A stretch of DNA of 64,000 nt from the NCBI RefSeq assembly GCF_001898575.1, contig NZ_MKUD01000018.1, forward strand, positions 1 through 64,000, read 5' to 3'. The translations under genes were made by a program, and so were the position numbers. Source of the stretch: Spirosoma sp. 48-14. Lineage in GTDB: Bacteria > Bacteroidota > Bacteroidia > Cytophagales > Spirosomataceae. Below the pieces are notes generated by a model. The model ran no database searches. It was not told the origin of the DNA and saw only the letters and a list, made by a program, of their open reading frames with translations. How positions within the stretch are numbered: position 1 is the stretch's first letter; the number at the start of each line of letters is the position of its first letter. Shown here piece by piece: positions 27,524-36,099 of this stretch.

Positions 27524-28384
27524 CTATTCTTCAAGCAACAACAGCAACGAACTATGATCCAGCTCACCATTGCCCTGATTGACGGCGGCTTCCATCTGTT
27601 CGGCGACTAGCGCCGTTCCTTTTAGCGGCACCGAAAATTCTTCGCCCGTTTGCAAAGCGATGCCCATATCTTTTTTATGTAGCTTGACTTTAAAACCTGG
27701 CTTAAAATTCCGGTCGATCATACGTTTACCGTGCAAGTCAAGAATACGACTTTGGGCAAAGCCTCCTAAGAGCACCTCCCGCATTTTTTCGAGGTTAACA
27801 CCGGCTTTCGACGCCAATGCAAACGCTTCTGCCACAGCCTGAATCGTAATACCTACAATCATCTGATTACAGGCTTTAGTGGTTTGTCCAGCGCCAGGTT
27901 CACCTATATGAACAATGTTTTTGCCCATCGCCTGAAAAAGCGGCAAGGCTCGATTAAAGGCCGTTTCACTACCACCCACCATAATAGACAGCGAAGCCGA
28001 CTCTGCCCCTACCTGTCCACCCGAAACGGGCGCATCCAGAGCCTCTACCCCTTTAGCCTGCATGGATTGATAAATCCCGCGAGCGGTAGCCGGTGCAATA
28101 GTCGACATATCGATAAACAAAGCGCCCGATTGAATACCCGCCAGCACCCCCTCCGGTCCATTTACTACCTGATCGACATCGGGCGAATCGGGCAGCATCG
28201 TGATAATAACATCGGACTGCTCAGCCAATGCGTTGCTCGTTGGATACGTCTGTGCCCCAGCGGCCACCAGATCCGGGGCAGCTTTACTCTGACTCAAAAC
28301 CGATACCGGATATCCGGCTTTTACTAAATTCAGGGCCATCGGTTTGCCCATAATGCCCAGTCCAATAAATCCTATTTTTTCCAT
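27524..28384 (-). CDS. garR: 2-hydroxy-3-oxopropionate (tartronate semialdehyde) reductase
   Basis: About 286 residues from the ATG at 28384; a TTG two codons upstream (28390) is less likely. It is a beta-hydroxyacid dehydrogenase: the Rossmann motif GFIGLGIMGKPMA opens the protein, the substrate-binding stretch is DAPVSGGQVGAE, and the catalytic Lys is in GAGQTTKACNQ. The enzyme reduces tartronate semialdehyde to D-glycerate with NAD(P)H, the step after the GarL aldolase. It fits the operon exactly. A 32-bp hairpin separates it from the permease gene. Confidence 0.9.
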   Translation of the reverse strand: MEKIGFIGLGIMGKPMALNLVKAGYPVSVLSQSKAAPDLVAAGAQTYPTSNALAEQSDVIITMLPDSPDVDQVVNGPEGVLAGIQSGALFIDMSTIAPATARGIYQSMQAKGVEALDAPVSGGQVGAESASLSIMVGGSETAFNRALPLFQAMGKNIVHIGEPGAGQTTKACNQMIVGITIQAVAEAFALASKAGVNLEKMREVLLGGFAQSRILDLHGKRMIDRNFKPGFKVKLHKKDMGIALQTGEEFSVPLKGTALVAEQMEAAVNQGNGELDHSSLLLLLEE

Positions 28385-28396
28385 ATGCAAAGAGTG

Positions 28397-28483
28397 AAAG
28401 AGCGAAAGAGTGAATGAGCGAAAGAGCGAACTATCAACGAAAGCCCTTTCCCGCTCTTTCGCTCATTCACTCTTTCGCTCTTT
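28397..28483. repeat. 32-bp perfect inverted repeat made of GAGYGAAW units
   Basis: Arms 28397-28428 and 28452-28483 are exact complements; the loop is 23 nt. Each arm is a run of four degenerate 8-mers such as GAGCGAAA and GAGTGAAT. The right arm overlaps the stop codon of the permease gene by two bases, and the left arm stops 13 bases before the garR start. Twenty-one bases of the arm recur at 51424-51444. Confidence 0.9.
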
Positions 28484-29927
28484 ATATTAGCGGAAACAGT
28501 TGTGCGGCAATCATGATGACGACGAGCCCTGTCAGACCCATGACAACCAACAGCGGTGAAATTGTTTTTAAAGCTTCCTGTTCGGAGAGGTTGCTAAGTT
28601 TGCAGACGATCCAGAACCCCGCATCGTTCATCCAGGGAACCAGTTTGGAGCCACACCCGATAGCAAGCCCCAGATAGAGTGGATGAAAGCCCAGGCTGGC
28701 ATTACTGGCCATCCCCGACAGGATACCCGAAGCGGTAATTAATGCCACCGTTGCCGACCCCTGCGCCGTTCTGACAACAGCCGCAATAAAAAACGCCATC
28801 GGAATCAGCGCCATCTGATAATCTTTCGTCATGTCTGCAATGCGGGCACTGATGCCTGTTTGCTGCAACATGCCCCCGAAGGCTCCCCCGGCTGCCGTAA
28901 TCAGGATAATACCTCCCCCACTCATCAGCGCTGCCTGAACAAAGGGAGTCAGTCCTTCCTTACTTCCCTTCTTTTGGCGGGCCAGTACCAACAGGGCTGC
29001 AATGCCTCCCGAAACCACAGCAATATTTTTATCGCCAAAGAATTTGATCAGGCTTATCAATTTCAGGAGAAACGGTGAATCGGTTAATGGAACTCCCGGT
29101 GTAGCCATGGCCGTGAGCGCTGTATCGGCACAGATAAAAACGAGCGGAATGAGAACGGGCAGCAACGACACCCCCAGACCAGGCAGTTGTTTATCTTCTT
29201 TGGCAGCGATGGCCTTAATGTCCTCCAGCCGGGCATCCATCGCATCACGCAGCGGAGTGGGCCATTTTTTATTTGCCCAGAGAGCAAAGAAGTAGCCGCT
29301 CGTGATGGTCATCAGGCCAACGATTGTCCCACCAATCATCATCATGCCAATTGGAATGTGCATTTCGCCGACCAGAAACAATGGACCCGGTGCTGGCGGC
29401 ACCAACGAATTGGCCATCGCTGCTCCGGCCATGATACAAAGCACCAGCAGCAGATAGTTTTTACCAATTCGCAAAGTCATGGCCTTAGCCAGTGGCATCA
29501 TCAGAAAGATAACTGTATCAAAAAAAACAGGGATACCGATAAAGAAACTACTAATCAGAAAGGCAATAGGTGCGCGTTCAACACCTGTGATTCGCAGCAT
29601 TGACCGAATAATTCGTTCGGCGGCTCCGCTTTCGAGCATGCATTTACCAATAATAGCAGCCATGGCAATCAGGATACCGATTTTACCACAGGTAACTCCG
29701 AACTCAGTGGCTATACGTTCGCCAATATTCTTTTTGGCCAGGGCCGCAGCAGCAGCCGGAGCGGTCCCCTTGGCAATGGCAAACTGTTCAATAGCCGACG
29801 CTGGGGTCATCAGGGCAACGACAAAAGCCCCTAATAACAAGGCTAGAAAAGGATGCAGTTTCAGGCCGATGATTCCACCAACCACGATTACAACACCAAC
29901 AGCTAAGATCAATAAAGGGTCTGTCAT
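28482..29927 (-). CDS. GntP-family gluconate/sugar-acid:H+ symporter
   Basis: A 481-residue polytopic permease of about 12 to 14 helices. Stretches typical of GntP are GKCMLESGAAERI, FLISSFFIGIPVFFDTV, LVPPAPGPL and AQGSATVALITASGI near the C-terminus. GntP proteins bring gluconate and related acids in with protons. Being inside the glucarate operon, this one most likely imports D-glucarate or galactarate; the substrate is an inference from context. It is preceded by garL with 44 nt between and followed by the 32-bp hairpin. Confidence 0.9.
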   Translation of the reverse strand: MTDPLLILAVGVVIVVGGIIGLKLHPFLALLLGAFVVALMTPASAIEQFAIAKGTAPAAAAALAKKNIGERIATEFGVTCGKIGILIAMAAIIGKCMLESGAAERIIRSMLRITGVERAPIAFLISSFFIGIPVFFDTVIFLMMPLAKAMTLRIGKNYLLLVLCIMAGAAMANSLVPPAPGPLFLVGEMHIPIGMMMIGGTIVGLMTITSGYFFALWANKKWPTPLRDAMDARLEDIKAIAAKEDKQLPGLGVSLLPVLIPLVFICADTALTAMATPGVPLTDSPFLLKLISLIKFFGDKNIAVVSGGIAALLVLARQKKGSKEGLTPFVQAALMSGGGIILITAAGGAFGGMLQQTGISARIADMTKDYQMALIPMAFFIAAVVRTAQGSATVALITASGILSGMASNASLGFHPLYLGLAIGCGSKLVPWMNDAGFWIVCKLSNLSEQEALKTISPLLVVMGLTGLVVIMIAAQLFPLI

Positions 29928-29971
29928 TCAGGAAGTGTTTAGGAATGGTTGGGTTTACAGCTTTCTGTAAA

Positions 29972-30751
29972 CTATTTGTAAATCGACCGAAACGAATCCA
30001 GCTTTTTAGCCAGATTCCGGGCACCATCGGCCACAAACGTAGCATCGGCTCCGCAAGCAATCAGTCGGATACCTAAGTCATGATAGCGTTGGTAGTCGTC
30101 GGGATTAAAGAAGAGAATACCGGTGGCTTTACCCGCTTTTTGGGCGGCATCGACCGTAGCTTTGACAGCTTCCGTAAAACGAGGATGATTGAACTGACCG
30201 AAGATACCTAACTCCATCGACAGATCAGCCGGGCCAATAAACAATACATCGACACCGTCGATAGCAGCTACTTCGTCAAGGTGATTCAGTACTTCAACGG
30301 TTTCGATCTGAACGACGCCCAGAATGGTTTCCCGCGCCTGCTGGTAGTACTGGTCAAATTGTTGTGCGAATCCCGTCGCCCGAACCATTTTGGCTACTCC
30401 CCGGCTCCCGAAAGGTGGATAGTGCAAGCCGCTTACAACTTTTCGGGCATCGTCTGGATTGCCTATTTTGGGACACATAATCCCTTCGGCCCCCATGTCC
30501 AGCACCCGATGAATACGTTGACTTTCGGCGCTTTCGACACGTACAATAGCTCCTGCCGATGTATGCTCAAGTGCCTGAAGCTGATAAAGTACATCTTTTT
30601 CAGAGCCAGCGCCGTGTTCCAGATCGATCAGTACCCAGTCGAAGCCTGCCTGTCCGACTATCTCCGCAGTCAGAGAACTACCCAGATTCAACCAACATCC
30701 GTTCAGTGTTTCTCCCTGGCGAAGTCGTTTCTTCAAATCTTTCATACACAC
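29972..30751 (-). CDS. garL: HpcH/HpaI-family aldolase, probable 5-keto-4-deoxy-D-glucarate aldolase
   Basis: A 259-residue class II aldolase of the HpcH/HpaI family. Key stretches are WVLIDLEHGAG (base and phosphate-helper region), VRVES, GAEGIMCPKIGNP, GVVQIETVEVLNHL with the metal-binding Glu, and LFIGPADLSMELG with the metal-binding Asp. It would cleave 5-dehydro-4-deoxy-D-glucarate into pyruvate and tartronate semialdehyde. It is the first gene of the operon and lies behind a 10-bp dyad at 30762-30790. A broader HpaI role in aromatic degradation is possible but no such genes are nearby. Confidence 0.85.
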   Translation of the reverse strand: MCMKDLKKRLRQGETLNGCWLNLGSSLTAEIVGQAGFDWVLIDLEHGAGSEKDVLYQLQALEHTSAGAIVRVESAESQRIHRVLDMGAEGIMCPKIGNPDDARKVVSGLHYPPFGSRGVAKMVRATGFAQQFDQYYQQARETILGVVQIETVEVLNHLDEVAAIDGVDVLFIGPADLSMELGIFGQFNHPRFTEAVKATVDAAQKAGKATGILFFNPDDYQRYHDLGIRLIACGADATFVADGARNLAKKLDSFRSIYK

Positions 30752-30761
30752 GTAAAGGCAT

Positions 30762-30790
30762 TGGAAATGAAGCTTTACTATTCATTTCCA
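30762..30790 (-). promoter_or_regulatory. candidate operator dyad of the glucarate operon
   Basis: TGGAAATGAA (30762-30771) and TTCATTTCCA (30781-30790) are exact complements separated by 9 nt, with centres 19 nt apart. The dyad starts 10 bp upstream of the garL ATG. Its size and place suit a dimeric repressor such as a GntR or LacI protein, though it could also be a leader hairpin. Confidence 0.5.
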
Positions 30791-30888
30791 CACATTCGTG
30801 CCAGAAGCCGATCAGAAGAAACTATCAGAATGTATTTTGTGACAAACTACCGCCCCACCATTGAGTGCAGAAAAAAATCAATAGGGCA

Positions 30889-31560
30889 TTACGGACAAAC
30901 AATTTTATAAAATGTATAGCTAACCGTTATGGCTGCATACGAGTAGCTATCGGTCAAGGACGGATTACCCTGCGTTGTTTTTGTTAATGCCTTTCCAAAC
31001 GTTAAGTCCCCCAATCCATCCAGGTAATCATTCCGGGTAAATCGCGTTCCAAATTCCAGGCCGACACTCCAGGGCCGTCTAATTTCATATTTAACCCCAA
31101 CCCCCAATGGATAGGTCATTACTCCTCCTACACGAATAACGTCGTTGTTAAATTTACACACACCGATTCCACCGAACACATAGGGAGTCCAGTTTTTTGC
31201 CTTAGGTGCGGGTTTATAGTTGAGAAAATTATATTCTACATCCAGAAACAATTCGTTTATGTTCGTATTAAACGAAAAATTACGCGCCTGTTGAAATGAA
31301 TTATTACTGTATCGATCTTCTCCCCGAAGCTTTCCGATAGCCCCACCAAACCGCATCGAAAACGATCGGCTTACATTATACCGTAAAAAGCCGCCTATGG
31401 CCGGGCTGAAAAATCGTGGATTTAAAGCAGGAGTTACGTCACTTTTACAGAGCATCCCCCCCAGGCTTCCGCCTATTTCGAACTTCTGAGCCTGTGCAGT
31501 AAGACTGATAAAAAGCCCGACTAGTATCAGTCGGGCCGTATTGATGGCATATCGGAGCAT
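30889..31560 (-). CDS. outer-membrane beta-barrel protein
   Basis: About 223 residues from the ATG at 31560, which gives a standard signal (MLRYAINTARLILVGLFISLTAQAQ). The longer start at 31605 would run through the stop of the upstream gene, so I reject it. The mature protein is a series of alternating beta strands (FEIGGSLGGML, FFSPAIGGFLRYNVS, WTPYVFGGIGV, PLGVGVKYEI, WSVGLEFGTRFTRNDYLDGLGD) ending in an aromatic-rich strand, SYAAITVSYTFY. It is of the PorT/DUF6089 kind. It shares the YLDG/LGD and YLDD/VGD feature with its upstream neighbour, so the two look like distant paralogues in one operon. Function unknown. Confidence 0.8.
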   Translation of the reverse strand: MLRYAINTARLILVGLFISLTAQAQKFEIGGSLGGMLCKSDVTPALNPRFFSPAIGGFLRYNVSRSFSMRFGGAIGKLRGEDRYSNNSFQQARNFSFNTNINELFLDVEYNFLNYKPAPKAKNWTPYVFGGIGVCKFNNDVIRVGGVMTYPLGVGVKYEIRRPWSVGLEFGTRFTRNDYLDGLGDLTFGKALTKTTQGNPSLTDSYSYAAITVSYTFYKIVCP

Positions 31561-31564
31561 AAAT

Positions 31565-32551
31565 CTATTTAACCGGTGGGCACTTGATTTTACCCGGAAT
31601 GACATATTGTATGGAGAAATGCGTCAGCACGTAGCCATCTCTGGGAATTTTCTTAGCTCCTCCCCCACGGGCCGAAGTTGAGAAAAGCTCAGGATTGGTC
31701 TGGCGAAGTTGTTGTAGAGCCGGGTCACGCGATTCATTGACCCGAGCCGCATCTGGTTCATTTCGTCGGTCGGCCATAATAGAGGCCAGCCCCTGTAAAG
31801 CATCAGGATTAGCGTATCCATCACCTACATCGTCCAGATAGTTGGTAAATGTCATTCGGTAGCTGATCTCTGCACCAATGTTAAAGCTTTCATTGAGTTT
31901 AAACCGAGCCCCAAACCCGACCGGAATGGCTGCGGTTACCAGAGAATAAGGCTTCTGGTAGCCAGGTTGGCCTTGCCCTTCGGTATGTAACGGCTGAAGT
32001 TTAACCCACGTGCCCGGTGTATACTGCTGGCTTGAACTATAGCTTGCTGTTGGTGTCACAGCTTCAGGGCTATGGGCTACCAATGCCAGTCCCGCAAACA
32101 AATACGGAACGATCTTTGGCCTTGCATCGGAATTACGACCTTCAGGAATCAGATTATAGATACCCGTGACCGAAAACTCTTTTACGTCATTCCGAAAGTG
32201 AAGGTTCCGCACGTATTGAAGTGCGTATTTTTCCGGGTTACTCTTGCTAAACGTATAGTCATCTCCCACCATTCGTGCCCATGTAAACATAGCGCGGGCA
32301 GCAAAACGAGGGGTAAAATAGCGCGTATAGCCTATACCAGCGTTCCAGCGAGGCAGTGTAAATAGTGATTTCCATGGAACACTGTACGGATTCAATTCTC
32401 CAAAATACGTAGACGTTCCAGCACCAAGCGAAACAGCCGAATACGGAGCAAAATGTGGATTGGGCCGTCGCTGAGCCGAAGTTTTTGTAGTAGAGCCTAC
32501 CAGCAAACACACTGCCGTAACGCCTGTTACCAACTGCCTGTAGTTAATCAT
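31565..32551 (-). CDS. DUF6089-type outer-membrane barrel protein
   Basis: About 328 residues from the ATG at 32551 (signal MINYRQLVTGVTAVCLLVGSTT). The barrel begins with SAVSLGAGTSTYFGELN, followed by WNAGIGYTRYFTPRFAARAMF, IYNLIPEGRN, PYLFAGLALVAHSP and FGARFKLNESFNIGAEISYR, all standard in DUF6089 proteins of Bacteroidota. A loop of about 55 residues (YLDDVGDGYANPDALQGL onward) contains many Asn and Arg. Its stop lies 4 nt from the start of the second barrel gene, so the two are co-transcribed. Related proteins are often linked to outer-membrane biogenesis; no role is proven here. Confidence 0.82.
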   Translation of the reverse strand: MINYRQLVTGVTAVCLLVGSTTKTSAQRRPNPHFAPYSAVSLGAGTSTYFGELNPYSVPWKSLFTLPRWNAGIGYTRYFTPRFAARAMFTWARMVGDDYTFSKSNPEKYALQYVRNLHFRNDVKEFSVTGIYNLIPEGRNSDARPKIVPYLFAGLALVAHSPEAVTPTASYSSSQQYTPGTWVKLQPLHTEGQGQPGYQKPYSLVTAAIPVGFGARFKLNESFNIGAEISYRMTFTNYLDDVGDGYANPDALQGLASIMADRRNEPDAARVNESRDPALQQLRQTNPELFSTSARGGGAKKIPRDGYVLTHFSIQYVIPGKIKCPPVK

Positions 32552-32726
32552 AAGTTTCAAAATACATGAATCAACCTCGGCTGATCCCCAAAAACCAGCC
32601 ATTTCGGAAACGGCCAGCCAGATACTTTTATTGGCATTCTACCGTAAAAATTATGCCACAAATGGCAATTCAGACGGCTAAATAAAATAAAACTTGTTGT
32701 GTATCACCATTCGCCGGTTTGGTACG

Positions 32727-33605
32727 TTAGTTACGAATATCCCAGCCCCAGTTAAGTTTACTTCGAAGGGTATTCAGGAAATTATCATCCTTCAGTTTGA
32801 CGAGTCTGGCCTTGAATGCTTCCTTCTGAAGACTAATCCGAACTGAAGTTTCTACCGTAAACGAACGCGAGTCCAGCGCAGCCAGGAAGTTTCCACTCCG
32901 GCTTTCGACCTCAAAAGCTAACTGACAGGAATCCATCACAATCATGGGCCGAACGTTCAGATTGTGGGGGCTAATGGGCGTGATAATAAGGCTATCCGTA
33001 TGAGGCAGCAAAACAGGCCCTCCGCAACTCAATGAGTAGCCTGTTGATCCCGATGGCGTCGATACAATCAACCCATCGGCCCAATACGAATTCAGGAATT
33101 CACCATCCAGGTAAGTATGTACCGTAATCATCGATGATGTTTGGGTACGGGTAATCGTAAAATCATTCAGGCCAAAGGGCAAGTTCCCGAATATATCCTG
33201 ACTGGACCGCACACTCACCAGTGTCCGTTCGTCGATGCTATATTGCTCATTAAACAGGGCATCGATCATCAATCGTACCGAGGCTGGAGCTACCGTAGCC
33301 AGAAATCCCAATCGGCCAATGTTGATCCCGACAATAGGTATTTGCCGGGCTCCTACATGGGTGACAGCATCCAGCAATGTCCCATCACCACCCAGGCTAA
33401 AGATGAAATCGGCATCGAGTACACCACCTTCTTCAACGGTATAGGTTTCCTGGCTGTAGTGGGCAACACCCGCATTATCCAGAAATTCACGATAGCCTCG
33501 TGAAATGATTACTTCAGCCTGACGCCGGGCCAGTTCCTCAAACATGGACTGGATATAGGGCCGAGCTGATTCGGGAAAGTTGCGCCCGTGAATGGCGATT
33601 TTCAT
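32727..33605 (-). CDS. nadK: NAD kinase
   Basis: About 292 residues from the ATG at 33605 (MKIAIHGRNF); the longer start at 33647 would add a segment encoded by a G-rich hairpin and is unlikely. The catalytic GGDGT is at about residues 70-74, the NIGRLGFL stretch follows, GSTGYSLSCGGPVL binds substrate, and LNVRPMIV is the usual late motif. The enzyme phosphorylates NAD+ to NADP+ in the cytoplasm. It sits in a minus-strand run with the CBS protein and the hydrolase, 80 nt from the CBS gene. Confidence 0.95.
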   Translation of the reverse strand: MKIAIHGRNFPESARPYIQSMFEELARRQAEVIISRGYREFLDNAGVAHYSQETYTVEEGGVLDADFIFSLGGDGTLLDAVTHVGARQIPIVGINIGRLGFLATVAPASVRLMIDALFNEQYSIDERTLVSVRSSQDIFGNLPFGLNDFTITRTQTSSMITVHTYLDGEFLNSYWADGLIVSTPSGSTGYSLSCGGPVLLPHTDSLIITPISPHNLNVRPMIVMDSCQLAFEVESRSGNFLAALDSRSFTVETSVRISLQKEAFKARLVKLKDDNFLNTLRSKLNWGWDIRN

Positions 33606-33617
33606 AAAAAAGGTGGA

Positions 33618-33676
33618 GGGCGAGGGGCAGGAGGCCTTGGGCAACATTCTTGTTTTATGCCCTTTTCCCCTCGCCC
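33618..33676. repeat. interrupted inverted repeat between CBS gene and nadK
   Basis: GGGCGAGGGG (33618-33627) pairs with CCCCTCGCCC (33667-33676), and an inner GGGCA (33639-33643) pairs with TGCCC (33658-33662). It fills the space between the two same-strand genes. Confidence 0.6.
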
Positions 33677-33685
33677 TACGCTAAT

Positions 33686-34354
33686 TTATGTATTTAAATA
33701 ACGAAGCAACGAATCGAGACGCTCCTGATCGATGCTTTCAACCGGAGCGTTGGCAAAGGCAGCTTCGATGTGATAGCCAAAGCGTTCGAGCGTCGAAATA
33801 ACGGGGGCTATGTCACGCCGATTCAGTTTCATGGTTAACCGAGAGCGATCGGGCATACCATACGCTGCACTCGAAAAATAGCTGCTGATAATCTTTACAT
33901 TATTGGATTCAATCAGGCGACTTATTTCCGACATGGAATAATCCCGTTCATTAAGATTCAGGATCAATATAGCCCCCACATCCTGTACCCCTAATTCCTG
34001 CGCAAATTGCTTCAGTAATTCATTGACCGAGATTGTACCGATAAATTCCCGCCCTTCGTTCAGAACGGCAATAATTTCCATCTGATGTTGAAGCACCAGA
34101 CCCAGAATTTCGAACAAATGCTGATCTTCGAGCACATACATCTGCTCAAACAGCCGCATAACTGACCCCACGGGTTGTTCGTCGTCGCCAGCATCCAATA
34201 GTAATTCTTCACTTACGATGCCTCGGTACTCCCCCTCACTGGTTAGAGCAAGTTGCCCGACGCGATGTTCCTGCATCCAGTCCAACGCCTGCGCAACCGA
34301 ATCGGTCGGTTTCAGGGCCGGAAGCATTGGGTCTAATAGTTCGGCAGCCAGCAT
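33686..34354 (-). CDS. CBS-domain protein
   Basis: A 222-residue soluble protein. Two CBS motifs occupy about residues 5-120: the first begins LLDPMLPALKPTDSVAQALDWM, the second ends IIAVLNEGREFIGTISVNELL. A C-terminal ACT-like region follows (GAILILNLNERDYSMSEISRLIESNNVKI, then RFGYHIEAAF). CBS pairs usually bind adenosine nucleotides, and the ACT-like part suggests small-molecule regulation. It lies directly upstream of nadK on the same strand, so a link to nucleotide levels is possible but inferred. Confidence 0.82.
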   Translation of the reverse strand: MLAAELLDPMLPALKPTDSVAQALDWMQEHRVGQLALTSEGEYRGIVSEELLLDAGDDEQPVGSVMRLFEQMYVLEDQHLFEILGLVLQHQMEIIAVLNEGREFIGTISVNELLKQFAQELGVQDVGAILILNLNERDYSMSEISRLIESNNVKIISSYFSSAAYGMPDRSRLTMKLNRRDIAPVISTLERFGYHIEAAFANAPVESIDQERLDSLLRYLNT

Positions 34355-34489
34355 ATACGTTGCGTGTAGTGTTTTTAACAGAAAACTGTTGCCAGAAAAC
34401 TACAGAAAAACTTCCATAGTTCAAATTCTGATCGATTGGGGTAACCGTTAATTAGGCAATCACCTCTTTTTTGTAAACCAACCAGGTAC

Positions 34490-35266
34490 TTATTCGACCA
34501 ATTCACCAACAAAGTGCCGGGTAAGCCAGCTATCCAGCAATTCGTTAAATCGGTCGGGGCACTCCATCATGGGTGCATGGCAGCACTTGTCAATAAAGTA
34601 CAATTCAGAATGCTCAATCAGTCGGTTAAATTCATGACCGACCTCCGCTGGTGTTATGGTATCATTCAGCCCCCATACCAATAACGTTGGCACCTGAATT
34701 TTGTGTAAATCTTTGCCTACATTGTTCCGCTGCGCCGATTTGGCAATGGCCACAATGCTCATACACTTGGGAATACTGCTCGTAATTTCGAAGACCTCAT
34801 CGATCAACTCTTTCGATGCCACTTTGGGGTCGTAGAACGTATAGGCAACCCGTTCGGCAATGTAATCGTAACTACCCCGCTTCGGGAACGAGCCACCCAT
34901 TCCATTCTCGAACAGCCCCGAACTGCCCGTCAGCACCAGTCCACGGACCTGATCAGGGTTTTTAAAGGCATATAAAATAGCCAGGTGACCTCCTAACGAA
35001 TTCCCCAACAGCGTCATATTGTGGAGATCTTTCTGTGCTACGAACTTTTCGATAAAAGTAACCAGCCCTTCTAAACTAGCCTGACGAAGCGGCATCTCGT
35101 AAATAGGCAGCAAAGGAATAACGATGCGATAACGTCCCGAAAAAGTAGTAATTACACTGTCCCAGTTACTAAGAGCACCAAACAGGCCGTGCAACAGCAG
35201 CAATACGTCGCCCTCTCCTTCATCAACATATCGAAAACCGGCTTCTTCTTTAATAGTGTAGCTCAT
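34490..35266 (-). CDS. alpha/beta hydrolase
   Basis: A 258-residue single-domain hydrolase. The oxyanion stretch LLLLHGLFG is followed by the nucleophile elbow GNSLGG (S90), an Asp in VWGLNDTITP and the His in DKCCHAPMMECP (about 234). Substrate is not evident. Its start lies within the 3' end of the PabA/TrpG gene (17-nt overlap), so the two genes are probably translated together; a role near folate or tryptophan synthesis is conceivable but not shown. Confidence 0.85.
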   Translation of the reverse strand: MSYTIKEEAGFRYVDEGEGDVLLLLHGLFGALSNWDSVITTFSGRYRIVIPLLPIYEMPLRQASLEGLVTFIEKFVAQKDLHNMTLLGNSLGGHLAILYAFKNPDQVRGLVLTGSSGLFENGMGGSFPKRGSYDYIAERVAYTFYDPKVASKELIDEVFEITSSIPKCMSIVAIAKSAQRNNVGKDLHKIQVPTLLVWGLNDTITPAEVGHEFNRLIEHSELYFIDKCCHAPMMECPDRFNELLDSWLTRHFVGELVE

Positions 35267-35879
35267 TGTACTGGCTGGTTAGGGGTGTGATAAAATCTGT
35301 TTTTCTATGGTTAACTGTTATATAGTCGGTCCAGTTTTTGATAAGTTGTAAACCATACTGGGTCAGAGCCGCTTCGGGGTGAAACTGGATTCCCCAAATG
35401 GGTAACTCATCATGTCGCATCGCCATAACCTCATCCTGGTCGGTAATAGCAGTTGTAATCAGGGCATCCGGCATATTGGTTAAGACGAGTGAGTGATACC
35501 GAGTCACATCAAACGTTTCGGGTAAATCTTGCCAAAGCACATCCTCCGTGATCGTTCGAATCGTCGATACCTTACCATGCATCGGTCGTTGGCCAGGTAT
35601 TAGCTCAGCACCAAAGTACTGACCGATGGCCTGATGACCTAAACAAACCCCTAACATAGGCACACGCCGGTGATAATAATGAATAATATTCATCAACGAA
35701 CCCGACTGATAGGGCGACCCCGGTCCGGGCGATAGCACGACTGCATCAACCGAACCTTCCGTCAACCGCTCCCACGATTCGTTGTTTCGTACAACGCGAC
35801 ATGCGGCTCCTGCCTGTTGGAGGTAATCAACCAGCATATACGTGAACGAATCGAAATTATCAACAACCAATAGATTCAT
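35250..35879 (-). CDS. pabA: glutamine amidotransferase of anthranilate/aminodeoxychorismate synthase
   Basis: About 209 residues from the ATG at 35879 (MNLLVVDNFDSFTYM), the normal start of the PabA/TrpG family. The oxyanion loop is SPGPGSP, the nucleophile is C79 in GVCLGHQ, and the His-Glu pair is in GIQFHPEA. It releases ammonia from glutamine for a chorismate-binding partner. TrpG and PabA cannot be told apart by sequence here; no trp genes or chorismate-binding gene is adjacent, which mildly favours PabA. A well-matched promoter lies at 35905-35933, and the gene overlaps the downstream hydrolase. Confidence 0.9.
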   Translation of the reverse strand: MNLLVVDNFDSFTYMLVDYLQQAGAACRVVRNNESWERLTEGSVDAVVLSPGPGSPYQSGSLMNIIHYYHRRVPMLGVCLGHQAIGQYFGAELIPGQRPMHGKVSTIRTITEDVLWQDLPETFDVTRYHSLVLTNMPDALITTAITDQDEVMAMRHDELPIWGIQFHPEAALTQYGLQLIKNWTDYITVNHRKTDFITPLTSQYNELHY

Positions 35880-35904
35880 GTGGTTATAACCCAAGAAGCT
35901 GCCG

Positions 35905-35933
35905 CAAAATTAACGTTTTCTAAAAAAAAGCAA
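35905..35933 (-). promoter_or_regulatory. promoter of the pabA-hydrolase pair
   Basis: On the minus strand TTG (complement of 35931-35933) is followed after 18 nt by TAATTTTG (complement of 35905-35912), an exact -7 match. The start of transcription would be near 35899, about 20 nt before the ATG. Confidence 0.6.
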
Positions 35934-35980
35934 GAACCATTAAATAATAGTATTTGATTATCAGAATGTTACCTTTTTAT

Positions 35981-35988
35981 TAAATTTG
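35981..35988 (+). promoter_or_regulatory. candidate -7 element of the FAD oxidoreductase gene
   Basis: TAAATTTG is an exact TAnnTTTG match, with TTTG at 35953-35956 upstream, but the spacing is 24 nt, longer than usual. It covers a TTG codon at 35986, which argues against translation starting there. Confidence 0.4.
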
Positions 35989-36099
35989 AAATATGCAATT
36001 TTTATTAAAAAAGTACCAGAACTGACTAATACATTATCCATTAGGTATGCTCAGCCCATTAACTTTGACCGTTATTTTAGCACTAAATACGATTCTACT

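Noticed and set aside
28397..28428. CRISPR-like array, because of the repeated 8-mers
   Set aside because: Units are directly adjacent, degenerate and without spacers; no cas genes are in the window.
28397..28483. Terminal inverted repeats of an insertion sequence
   Set aside because: The loop is only 23 nt, no transposase gene lies between or near the arms, and no target duplication is visible.
36070..36099. Possible upstream start of the FAD oxidoreductase at 35986 (TTG)
   Set aside because: The codon lies inside an exact -7 element and the added residues show no homology; the ATG at 36100 begins just before the dinucleotide motif.
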